This document shows positions 25,321-36,700 of a stretch of 64,000 nt of DNA, piece by piece (positions within the stretch are counted from its first letter, which is position 1; each line of letters begins with the position of its first letter). The notes below the pieces were generated by a model, which saw only the letters and a list, made by a program, of their open reading frames with translations, was not told the origin of the DNA and made no database searches. Where the stretch lies: positions 1 to 64,000 of the forward strand of contig NMRA01000952.1 of the NCBI GenBank assembly GCA_002633005.1. Direction: 5' to 3'. A program made the position numbers and the translations under genes. This stretch comes from Phoronis australis (lineage: Eukaryota > Phoronida > Phoronidae).

Positions 25321-26361
25321 TTTTTACAATTAAGATAGTCGACTGGGTCAGTCTGAAAGCCAAAATCAGAAAAAAGCAACGCAACCAAATCAAACCAATT
25401 AGACCTACCAGCGTTAAAAATGTCGTTCGAGTGTAATCGTCTCGTCTGTTCTTCAGTGAATGGTACATGGGAGAATGCAAGAAATCAACAAATATGCAAT
25501 TTCTTCGGAAAATACAGTTTGAAAAACAAACTGTTAACTGCAAAGTGCCTCACCGTTACATGGAGTATATTACAAACGAGTATACACCAGAAAGCAAACA
25601 AGAAAAAATGTAAAATTATGTTAACGTTGACTAATCTCTCCGTAAGTTTAGTAGAACAAGGCAATTGGTAGCCGCTTGTGCAATTATTTTCGTGACAGCT
25701 ATAATACCCTCATAATCTACACTCTTTCACAGTACTACGAAAGGTGGCACTGTGGATTGTTGTTTAGCATGGCTTTTCTTGGTTACAGTAATGAAACCGA
25801 CCTCATAACATTCAGTCATTCAATTGGTTGAAATCTCGGAAACATCATTTCAGTTTACTGTTACGTAGTATGGCGATCTCCTGTGACTTGAATAGTTGTA
25901 ATTTATAAAAGCAGCAATGATCGAAGTACACAAAATCATCAAAGAAACCCCGATCCAGTGGCTTAAGCCCAAACAAGTTTAGTGCATAGAGGGCATGTGC
26001 AAGTGGTGGCGATGTGATCGGTAATCTTCCGACCAAGCATGCGCATTGATGCCCACACACGGGCCACTTTTCAGTATAGGCGGCATTGTGTCAGAGGGTA
26101 CCTCATAATTCGCTGTTTCAGATCAGGTTCTTACGCCACTCTCTGTTTTTAACCACCAGACTTGAGCCAGAGCAGATTTGCGTGAAATCAGGTCTGATGT
26201 GAAAGTCACTCATCGACGTAATATGGTTATGAAATGTGTAAAAAGAGCAAAGATAGATACATGTATTGCCACAGTTCGTGGGTCGAGGGGGTCGTGGGTC
26301 ATGGGGCTGTGGGTCGAAAGGGTCGTGGGGTGTGGGGGTCGAAGGGTTTTTAGAAAAATCC
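25321..26361. mobile_element. Foldback-like element, left end missing (copy 2)
   Basis: The internal sequence matches 27130-27640 (for example gtgtaatcgtctcgtctg and ccagacttgagccagagcaga). The right end is the G-rich 8-bp array (26278-26345) followed by tttttagaaaaatcc. The left minisatellite end is absent; an unrelated inverted repeat adjoins instead. Confidence 0.55.
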
Positions 26362-26910
26362 GAAGTTGAGAACGTCAGACTTGACTCAAGCATGTACTCA
26401 CGTGCAGGGATGTGTTTATCAACAATTCTGTTCTTTGACCGCTACGGTATGCGTACAACCTGGGTGTCGTGACGTAACACTCGTACAGGTCATTCTTGGC
26501 ATTTCCGCAAGTTCCAACGCATACCACTGTTCTCAGTGGTGGAATGAAAAGCAAAAACACTATATATCAGAATGAACTTGCCAGTCAGTTCAAATTCTGC
26601 AATAGGGGTCTAGGGTCATGACCATTGGCTGAAAGATCACATGTATATGTGCAGTATCCGATTTGGGGAACATCATCTCGCCAAATGCAACCTTTCAGAA
26701 GGATCCTCTCTTGGTAGCACTGATTGTGAGAATTGTCCCTTTGTCTTTCTATACATGTTAATCTGACACTGCCAAGTATTCACGAGAGAATGAGTTGAGA
26801 TTCAAAATTCATCAAAATTACAAAACATTCGTGAACAGCACAGCATCAAGCAATCGATCCAAACAACCGAAAATATGAAAAAGACAATAGGGTTGACAGT
26901 CTTCGAAAGG

Positions 26911-27750
26911 CTGTAAATGTTCTAAATGCCCCTTGACACCCTCGACCCCCACATCCCACGACCCCTTCGATGCACGACCCCCTCAACCTTCGACCCTTAC
27001 GACCCACGATCCCCTCGACCAACCACTTACAACTCCTTCGAACCAGTCTGCACAAGCTCGACTCGATCTGAAGATAGAATAAGCGCTTACTTGCAGGACC
27101 AATGAATTGGGCCGTGAGCTCGGCTGGTTTTTTCCTGTTTTTTTTTTGCAATTAAGAGAGTCGATTCCGCAAATTTGAAAGCAAAAAACAGAAAAAACGA
27201 CTAACTCAAATCAAAGAGCTACCAACGTTACAAGTGTCGCTCTCGCCAGAGTGTAATCGTCTCGTCTGCTCTTCAGCGAATGGCAGAGTCAACTTTTTCT
27301 ACGGAGAGTGCGAGGAACCGACAGAAATGTAATTTCATCAGTGAATACAGTTTGAAAAAAAAAACAATCTGTTAACTAAAAAGTATTTCAACATTAAATA
27401 GAGTATATTGTAACCGAGTTTAAAATAGAAAGTAAGGTACAAAAATGTGAAATTATGTACGTTCACGTTAACGTACTCTCCCCCTAAATTTAGCAGAACT
27501 GAACCATTGGTAGCCGCTCGTGGAACTATTTCAGTGACGATAGCGCGCTCACAAGGCGCTATTTCAGATCACGTTCTCACGTCACTTTCTGTTTTAAATC
27601 ACTAGACTTGAGCTAGAGCAGAATCGCGTGTAGGTAAGGTCTTATGGGAAAGTCACTCAGCGACGTAATAAGATCGCAGGTCGTGGGTCGAGGGGGTCGT
27701 GGGTCGAGGGGGTCGATGGGTTTGGGGGTTGAGAGGTTTTTAGAACAATC
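26911..27750. mobile_element. Foldback-like element with minisatellite inverted ends (copy 3)
   Basis: The left end (ctgtaaatgttctaaatgcc) leads into a C-rich array (26928-27045). The right end is a G-rich array (27676-27737) followed by tttttagaacaatc. Both ends are flanked by CGAAAGG (26904-26910 and 27751-27757), a likely target-site duplication. The interior is homologous to copies 1 and 2. Confidence 0.65.
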
Positions 27751-28357
27751 CGAAAGGTTGGATGTTTGAAGAACGTGAAGACCACTATTTGTGAATTACA
27801 CAAAAGAACTATTTCCGATGGTTTTACAAANGAATACAGTTTGAAAAAAAAAACAATCTGTTAACTAAAAAGTATTTCAACATAAAATAGAGTATGTTGT
27901 AAACGAGTTTAAAATAGAAAGTAAGGTATAAAAATGTGAAATTATGTACGTTCACGTTAACGTACTCTCCCCCTAAATTTAGCAGAACTGAACCATTGGT
28001 AGCCGCTCGTGGAACTATTTCAGTGACGATAGCGCGCTCACAATGCGCTATTTCAGAACACGTTCTCACGTCACTTTCTGTTTTAAATCACCAGACTTGA
28101 GCTAGAGCAGAATCGCGTGTAGGTAAGGTCTTATGGGAAAGTCACTCAGCGACGTAATAAGATCTTGGAATATGTAAAAAGCGTAAAAATACCTCTATTG
28201 CCACAGGTCGTGGGTCGAGGGGGTCGTGGGTCGAGGGGGTCGATGGATTTGGGGGTTGAGAGGTTTTTAGAACAATCCGAAAGGTTGGATGTTTGAAGAA
28301 CGTGAAGACCACTATTTGTGAATTACACAAAAGAACTATTTCCGATGGTTTTATAAA
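27343..28357 (+). repeat. Near-identical tandem duplication of the right half of copy 3
   Basis: Bases 27343-27830 and 27832-28357 match with few differences, and the two copies meet at a single N (27831). The second copy keeps about 40 bp (ttggaatatgtaaaaagcg and on) missing from the first, next to the G-rich array. The duplicated unit includes some 75 bp of host flank, so it arose after insertion, or it is an assembly artefact. Confidence 0.7.
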
Positions 28358-28732
28358 ATAATGTTATTTTCCCATAGTATAATAAGAATAGTTTTTCTTT
28401 TGAAGATCGTTACTATACAGGATTTCTTTGTAAGGAATTCCCACACGTGGAAAAGGCTGTCAGGGGTTACAATTTTGATGAACGTGTACATGTCTAACGG
28501 GGTTTCTCAAAGTACTAAAAGTTATTAAGGTTTAAACGTTTTTGGAGTTCAAGTTTAACTCAGGAATTGTAATACGTGCCTTAGAAATGAATAAAAATGC
28601 ACGTGAACACGACTGAATTCTGAAAACCTATTGGGGGACTTCCAAACCTCGTGAGATGCCCCTCCTCCAAGGTTTTGCCCACTTACCCATTGCTAGTCTT
28701 CGAGAAAGTTTTCGGGAATTGCTTATAACACA

Positions 28733-29048
28733 TTCTCATTTGAAATGAGCTTTTCTCAAATAAATGAGCTTCGAAAAAAGAACTTAAATTGAATACTTAA
28801 TAAGGCACTGTCCAGACAATACCACAATTTCAAATTCATTAATCGGTCTATCCTATGTATACATGCACATGTATATAGGATATACCACCAACATTATTCT
28901 TCTGAGTAGTATATCCTATATATATACGGGATAGGTCGATTAATGAATTTGCAAGTATGGTATTATCTGGCAATACCTTATTAAGTATTCAATTTAAGTC
29001 CTTTTTTCGAAGCTCATTTATTTGAGAAAAGCTCATTTCAAATGAGAA
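28733..29048. mobile_element. Palindromic MITE-like element, arms of about 145 bp
   Basis: Starting from ttctcatttgaaatgagc at the left and gctcatttcaaatgagaa at the right, the two halves are complementary for about 145 bases with scattered mismatches. The centre is an A/T-rich loop with two versions of tatatccta. No coding frame is present. A single-stranded copy would form one long hairpin. Confidence 0.75.
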
Positions 29049-29555
29049 GGACTTTTATTCTGTTTTGAAAAACAATGAATTTTTTGGTTTCTGATTTAAA
29101 CGTCTATGCATAGTGCTCGAGCTTCAATGAATAAATGTGCTGACCCGTCAGGCCAGTTGAACTTGAGACCACATCCACATAGAGCCTATATGTGAAAGTG
29201 TACTGGCCCGGCCACATATCCCAGGTCCCGGGCCACCGTGTATTTCGAACGCTGTTTATGCATCTACGAAAATTGACTGATTGACAGATGTTTTTTTTCC
29301 GATTTCTGAAAGAAATGACGATGCTTCAGTGAACTTAGTTGCACGCCATCTTTGGGAAAATTCTGTCTATCTTCCGATCCCCAAATAGCAAAGAAATCTG
29401 ATTGCGAACTTTGCTTTAGTCATAAATAAGTCTCAAGGATATTGATGGTTCTTCAAAACTGAATCGTTAGATCGCCATTTTCGTGAAGACTGACGCGTCG
29501 ACGTTCAAATGAGTAGGCCTGGAGCAGAATCTCAGTGAACCACGGAAACTGAATT

Positions 29556-29860
29556 TTAACTCATCCTGGCGTCAGTGGAAGTGTGTAGACCCTCTAAATC
29601 ATTTTCCTCAGACACCAAAAACTGGACTACCCGTGTTTCAACAAGGGATGTTGGCACTATAACAGGGACCCCTGGATGTCGCCCTTTCAAAAATACAGTC
29701 AAACAAATGTCCTCATAAGGCGAAGTGTTCCCAAACTGTATCATATTAATAAACTGAATATCCGTGAAGCTTTGATGGTCCATGTCGATTTGAGTAATCG
29801 TGACAGTTACCGTACATCCCCGGGATTCGCCCCCTCCTATGCCGTGGATGGTCGGTACAA
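29556..29860 (-). CDS. Unidentified open frame, possible 3' exon
   Basis: The minus strand is open for about 100 codons up to a stop at 29556. It reads GCTVTVTITQIDMDHQSF and then FGNTSPYEDICLTVFLKG. The alternating hydrophobic pattern is protein-like, perhaps a beta-rich extracellular domain. No family is recognised and no clear acceptor is found. It lies just downstream of the SLC23 gene on the same strand. Confidence 0.25.
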
Positions 29861-30335
29861 ATTTGGCGGCATCCGGAGACCGGAAGTGGTGGCGGAGGTG
29901 TGGTTTATGTCAGACGGGTTTTGTTCCCAACGGTAAATCGATGAAATGTGAATTTCCTGTTAGAATGCACAATTGTGCAAGCTTACATGTGGGTTTGATT
30001 ACATTTAGTTCATGCTTGGCTTAAAGACATCGACGCTAAAACGGTATCTGAAGACGATGAGGAAATTATAGCTCCATCTAGTGGTTTTGTAGTGGTAAGC
30101 TGCTGAGCCGGAGGGGTTAGTAATAAATGTTAATTACCTGCGGGAAGAAGCAGAATCGCCCAAAACAAAGCGAACAGTGTGCAAGTCATGATCAAGGTTT
30201 TGTGGGTACCACGTGACTTGGGTGAGTATTATGACGTAATAAGTATGTATCAACCAATTATTATCAAACCTAAATTTATTTGTTCTAGACTTCGCGAGAG
30301 TAAAAATGTATGTCACAGCCGTGATGTTTCTGTAG

Positions 30336-30718
30336 TTACAATTCCGTGTTCTTAGCGTGACGTCTTGCGTCCGTANGGCGCTCTGCGTGGTTACCGTGAT
30401 TGAGGACGTTTGGAGCAATTGGTGTGAAGTCGCCGTTTACATCAAGTTCTGGTGTTTTGCCACCATCTTCAGAATCTCCCATTACCCGGGCACGACGGCA
30501 TGGTCGACAACTAGCTCCACAAGAGGACCGATTAGTCTGATGGAAAGTTGGCGAAAACGGAATGTGCCGACATATTTTCCAGCCCCTTAAAAATTTCATG
30601 ATATATGGCAGTTCGTAAATATGATGCTCCGGATCTTTATCTGGTGGCGTCGTTGCCTCCTCGTCGCCCTCCACCACTTGTTGACGCCATTTCAAAATGC
30701 CTCTTTCTTCGTCACTAC
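30336..30718 (-). CDS. SLC23: SLC23 exon 12 (terminal exon)
   Basis: It begins after ACAAACAG and completes the Gly codon of PGSDEERGILKW. It encodes the last span region and an acidic cytosolic tail ending NTEL and TAA-type stop. The last three residues (TEL) fit a class I PDZ-binding motif, so scaffold binding is possible. One N (30376) leaves a tail residue undetermined. Confidence 0.88.
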
Positions 30719-33700
30719 CTGTTTGTAAAATAAGAATCATACCTGTGTAAAACCTCTGAGACAGTAAACCTTTTTTCAAAAAGTTGCACGAAACTCTGTT
30801 TTTTTCATTTACGGTCATAAACGCGACATATTTGTTTCGGATACAAGCTTATCCCTTGTCCTGTTTTATATGCTTGCCATTTCAACTGAAGCGGATTGCA
30901 GTATATGCTCACCTTTTTCTGTTACGTATCGGTTAGATGTCTCAACCTGGTCCAGTTAACGTTGTAAAGAGTCGCCTATTTGAGCAAATTTGTTTTGGGG
31001 CAAGAGTGTTGCATGCAGTCGCAGAAAGTATCAGGAGTGGTCAAAAGAATGCTACTGTTATGACCAATTTGCATACACGTAATATTGTGAAGTGGCATAG
31101 AACGCGAAAAACAAACTGAAGTGCATTATTCAAAAAGGTTCTGTTCCAGAGATTTCAAACTGTTTACCTGGTATTTTTGCGGTTTATCTTGAATTTCTGT
31201 TGATGTCAAAACGTTTTTCATTTATTTTCAAATTAAAAAACATCTGTCACGTGCTCTTTACTTCGTCAATTTTTGTCCCACAAAGCAAAGCACGTCACGT
31301 TAAAAACCATGGGGTCAAACTTGTTTACATGTACTTGTGGTGTTTTCATGTACTTTTGGATGTTTACCTCTTTTGTTCTGGGGTCAATATACTGTTGGAA
31401 ATTTCTGATATTAGACTGTAATTGCACTGCCCCTCACTCAAAGGGGTTGCAAACGATTGCACGGCCGCGCCTCTGGATTTCAGTTGCGATTCTTTTAACT
31501 TCAGTACCGGAAACGAAATCAACAAGTCACGCTAGAAATTCCATGCCCGTGACCCTTAACTTGGCACACGCTAGGAAACACTATAAACCCAGGACAATCA
31601 CCATAACCAAAGTCTACATTCCAAACCCTAGCATGGCAACGATCTCGCACACGGGTCAAGTCTTAGTACTCGAAATCGAAATCGAACTTGTTGGCATTTT
31701 CTTTTGCGAACTACATGTAAAGATATGTATCATTTAGTATGTGTTTGGGTACATTATGGTTTACGCAAATGAGTTTCTAGTCCCAAGTTTGCACCTCATT
31801 GCCCCTAGACTCGATCTACAAACTCGAGTAAAACTCGATCTTAAAATATGTGGCAATGCAACATACAGGTTGTACATGTACACTGGTTCCGTGATCAAAC
31901 TCTGGGTGGAAATATTGATTGACACTTAGGATGGTCCTCACCTGGCACTGTGTTGTCAAGAAGACATCCCACGAATCCACCAACAAACATAGAGGTGCTG
32001 AGCAAAACCGTCAATGCATTGTCTAGTTCAGCATTACCTGAAAGGTGTAGAGAGAAAGAGCTGAATAAAACTGCAAATGGCTTCAGACTGCACAAAATGT
32101 ACAGGACTGTTCTATTAGCGAGTTTGATAGCAATACTAAGCCTAAGGCGAGAACACGTAAATAAAGCGATTCTCCAGAAGTCAACGTCCTAGCGAAGGAA
32201 ATTTCGCAAAAATAAAAAGAACTTGTTTCTTTCTGTTTTCCTTCTGCGTAATCACAACATATTTTCACGTGTCCAGCCTTATGTTACAGTATCTTGGCCA
32301 CTAGCGTAATTAGTCGGTGACGTTGCGCATTGAGTTATGGGATTAGAATTACTCTTTCCGTTCCATAAGCGAAGAACGTTCGTCTCAAGTGAAGCACAGA
32401 TATCTTGGGTCCAGAAAACACAGTCCCGAGGTAGGCCTGTTCATCGAGGAACATCCGAAATGACGTACCTGTTTTGATAATCCCAGGATGGGCGCTCAGC
32501 CAGTTGGGTAGCATCATACCCAGCATAAGAGAAAGACCCAATATGCACTGGTTCCTGCAATAAATGACTGGACAATAGGTTATGCATTTAGGAAGAGAGT
32601 GACAGGACCAATATGCACTGGTTCCTGCAATAAATGACTGGACAATAGGTTATGCATTTAGGAAGAGAGAGACAGGCCCAATGTGCACTGGTTCCTGCAA
32701 TAAATGGCAATCGATTATTGCGCTTATGAAGTTTTATTTAATCTATAAGTGTTGATTTACACTTTGCCTGGTGTTTTTATACTCCATGCGTAGATTTTAT
32801 TCACGAAGGGAAACTTCAATGCTTCGAAGAAAATTTGTCAGCCTGAGCCCAAACAACGGCAAGGGGATGGTGTTCATTTGTGGTCATGTTTTCAAAAAAA
32901 CAGCCACTTGTGCTCCTAAATCTGGCCATTGGAGTACACAGTAAGATGCAGCAAAACTGCTTCGACTTCAGAAAAGGAAAACTCAGAAACGGTGGTGGTA
33001 ATAATTCTAGAGGTATACAAATAGGTAGACTAACTCCATATAAATATACTTACTCGGCGGAAAGAAGTTCTATTCGAAAGTTTGGATCAAACGATTACAT
33101 AAATTTAAATCAGTAAGCCTCAATCTGAGACTTTCTATTTACATACATGTACGTGTAATGTGAAGCGCAATGAAAGTGACTTAGACGAAACGTGTTGAAG
33201 GTTTGTGGCCGAAAGATTCGTTTATGAAATATGCGCAAGAGATAATATCATTGATATAACGCAGGGAGTTTAAACGTGCCCTAAATTTGTAACCGACGCA
33301 GACATGTTGAAAGTACAAGCTTCAGCTAAGGCGCTCGGAGACACTTATTAACTGAATAATGTAATTACCTTAGTCTTAGTATCACTGAAAATTTAACAGC
33401 TGGAAGTAGAACGACGTATTTATTGCTAAAGATGTTAAAAATTCGTAAAATCCGATAAATACCTTGATGACGATAGGTGGAGGTACTGCAACGTTGACAC
33501 GCCCACAGCCGACACCATTCCAAAGCTGATGACGATCACCCCTCCGAGGACAGGCTCAGGCAACATAGTTAACACAGCACCAAATTTCCCAATGCAGCCA
33601 CAAACAACAAAGATTAATGCAGAGAACTGAAACGCACGGCGACTACCAACCTAAAGTACAAAGCAATAGGACGTTTCTCAAAAATAATCTACACATACCT

Positions 33701-36700
33701 GTTACACAGCTACAGCGTGCCATTAAAATACACTTCATCAACGAATCACGTTTTGTAGTGCATTTGACGAATTGATTTTCCAGAATTTTGAATTGCTGAG
33801 TTATTGCAACTGAACGTTTCGTGAATGATTTGCAAAGCACCAGACACACCGTACATAATTTACACGTACAAAATGAGTTTCAGTTAGTTTCAGTATTGGA
33901 GAAAAGGCCATCGTTTGGGTCTTTCTTTCCTTTTCCATTTTGTAACAGTTATTGAAACTTTACCAAATGAAGCTGACTACCTTGGTGAAACCAATAGCGC
34001 CGATATTCTGACTGTAAGATGTCGTGGCCCCACCTGATCCAAATGCTCCGGAGAGTATGCTTCCGATGCCTTCCACGGCAATTCCCCTGTTGACTGCATG
34101 CGGAGGAGGTGGAGGCACTTGACAAATTTTTGCGCATGCGTAGTAATCGCCAACAGACTCGATGATTGACGTAAACGTGGCGGCCATCATAGCCACGTAA
34201 CCGGAGACGCTGACTGTAGGTATTCCCCACTGCCCTATGCGTAAAAAAATAATAAATGTTGTTTGTTTCTGTAAGGTCGCATTTTGAAAACATATATGCA
34301 TATTGAAAACGCGCTATCAAAGAACTTCGAAATCAATACACAGCATGAATTTATGTTCTGTCATTTTGAAATCTTTAACCTGAAAAAGATGGCTTGAAAC
34401 ACACCATAGTCGTCAATTTGCCACTTTTACACTTCCGTTTGAGCTTTCCTCTCTCTCTCTNAACTATAACGCCTATTTTTTCTTGTTGGTCACTTTTCAT
34501 CATCACTAAAGAGTGTGCTAATTGCATGCACTTTAGATATCTAGAAACGCTGTCACACATTTTCTGAAAAAAAATCAAATTCGTCTCTGTTTACTTCAAA
34601 ACTGCCAGGTCAAATCCCCAATTTTTAACACAAACCTGTTATTTACGGACTGTAGGAGACAAACATGTAGCAGTTTCGTTCAACATTATACTACATGTAC
34701 ATTGCGATAAATAATACATTAATAAAGTCTTCCTAAATTCCATAAGTTTTCCACAAAAAGCCTTGTTCGTTAAAACGGAAAGACTTCGTAGGAATTATGA
34801 ATTCCATGTACAGTGAAATCGTTGTATTCTTTCCAAACCGAGGTTACGTGGCGACGTGCTTGAACACATGTATGAATGCAGCCGTGTAATTCTTTTCATT
34901 TGTTCCCGTATAATAAAGTCGAAACGGATGTCGGACCCAAGAACACGACAGCTTGCGTATCTGAACAGCTTCGGCTCACCATAACTTATTCCATAAACTT
35001 TGAGCGACCAGTCTCCTAACTTTACCTGGGTACGGGAAAAAGAACCAGCCTGTATTATTAAGTGCGTCTAGTCGGGCGTCTGTCCGTGCGTAGTACCCAG
35101 ATGTCTGATTCCTGTCGTTGTCGGGGAAGACGTTGGCCGCGGTAAGTATAGCGCAGAGAGACCAAGCGATAGCTATTGACAGAATAACCTAGGGAAGAAG
35201 GATTAGTTGTCAGTGAACGTCTTAGGTGAGGCTTTGTAAAACTTGTTTAATCTTAGACTATTGATTGAGAATGGACTGTCCGTCTTGGCAGCTAACACCT
35301 CAATGTAGGACCCTCATTGCAACTTCCAGCGAACATATCGCTAAATAGGGCATAAAAGGAAGATAGATTACAACATGGATAAATTGGTACTTGTGCGCAC
35401 CTGAGACGGTATCTAATCGTCGACAAGAAAGGAAATCAATCTATACAACAGCCAGAAGGAGTCAACGCACAGAATGCTTGCTCACGTGACTTGAAAAATC
35501 AGAAACTATTACAAACTTACCGAGATAAGTTTGAAAATCGGATATCGGATCACGTGACACTTTTCTTTAACGGAAAACCCTGGCAACGGAACCTTGACGT
35601 CGCTTACATATAGAGAAAAGAACAGAACGCTGCATACTGTTCTGAAAAAGAAGCAAACAATTGAGCATCTGGATCGTCAAACAAAAATGAGCATTAGGCT
35701 GGCAAAACAAAATTTAAAATGTTCAGAAAGTGACTACTGCGTAGTTCGGGAGTACCTAAAGATTCATTGATTAATGTATACAATCATACATGTACTCATA
35801 AAACACTTTCTGACGAAGTAAGCTATATGAAACTTCCGCGCACGGGAGCACGTGAACACACTTCATTAGCTCTTCCCAGTAGTGTCTACCTAGGTTTTAC
35901 TAGAGCATCATCTGTAGTTCCAGGTGAATTATGTTTGACCACAACATACAGTGGAGACACAGGTTGTTCCGCAATAAGTCACCACCTATAAAATTGATAT
36001 CAGTTTGCTACCCACGTTGTTCCAAAACAACGTGGTTACCTCTCAAGACGGCTATGTGGTTTCCGTGAGCAAGCCAGAGAAAATCCATGGAGTCGAAACC
36101 GCATCTTCATCATTAGCCGATAGATGGAGAGTACGATCTCTAATTTACACGGGTAATTTGTTAAAGGTTGAGCAAGATATACTTACAGAGCAGCTATCCC
36201 CCACTGTTCCTCACAGTAATCTGTGGCCACAGTAAAGAGTGAAAGACCGACCAATGAAATAGTTGGCGCTATCGTAAGAGGGCCGATGAATCTGACGATA
36301 AAGCCCAACAACCCTGTGCAGCCAATCACAACTTGAGTAAGAGACGCGAGCATGATGCTACCTTGAATCTGTGAAACAACAACACCTGTGAACGGTCATT
36401 ATTTACAAAGCAGTTTCAGCTTCATTTTTTCTGTACTAAGTTGGCACTAGCCTCGTATTCAAATTACACTACTTCCCTGCTTATGAAAGTGGCTGGTTCT
36501 GTCGCACGATCATGGTTGAAATGTGCATGTCTGCGTTAAATTCACTTGCAACTTGGCGGTATTTTGCAGCAAATAGCACAAATTCATACACGCACGTACA
36601 CGCACATACAGAATAGGTTACTAAACTGGCTGTAGATACCCCGAGAGGTACATGTAGATGATTTGAAAGGAATGAACGAATAGTATTCGGTATTGCAATG

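Noticed and set aside
26118..27151. Pro-, Gly- and Arg-rich frames
   Set aside because: They translate the minisatellite ends of the foldback-like elements; the same peptides arise in both orientations at every copy.
31273..31737. 154-codon plus-strand open frame
   Set aside because: It has no ATG start, no recognisable domain and no splice support, and it lies in an SLC23 intron on the opposite strand. Probably chance.
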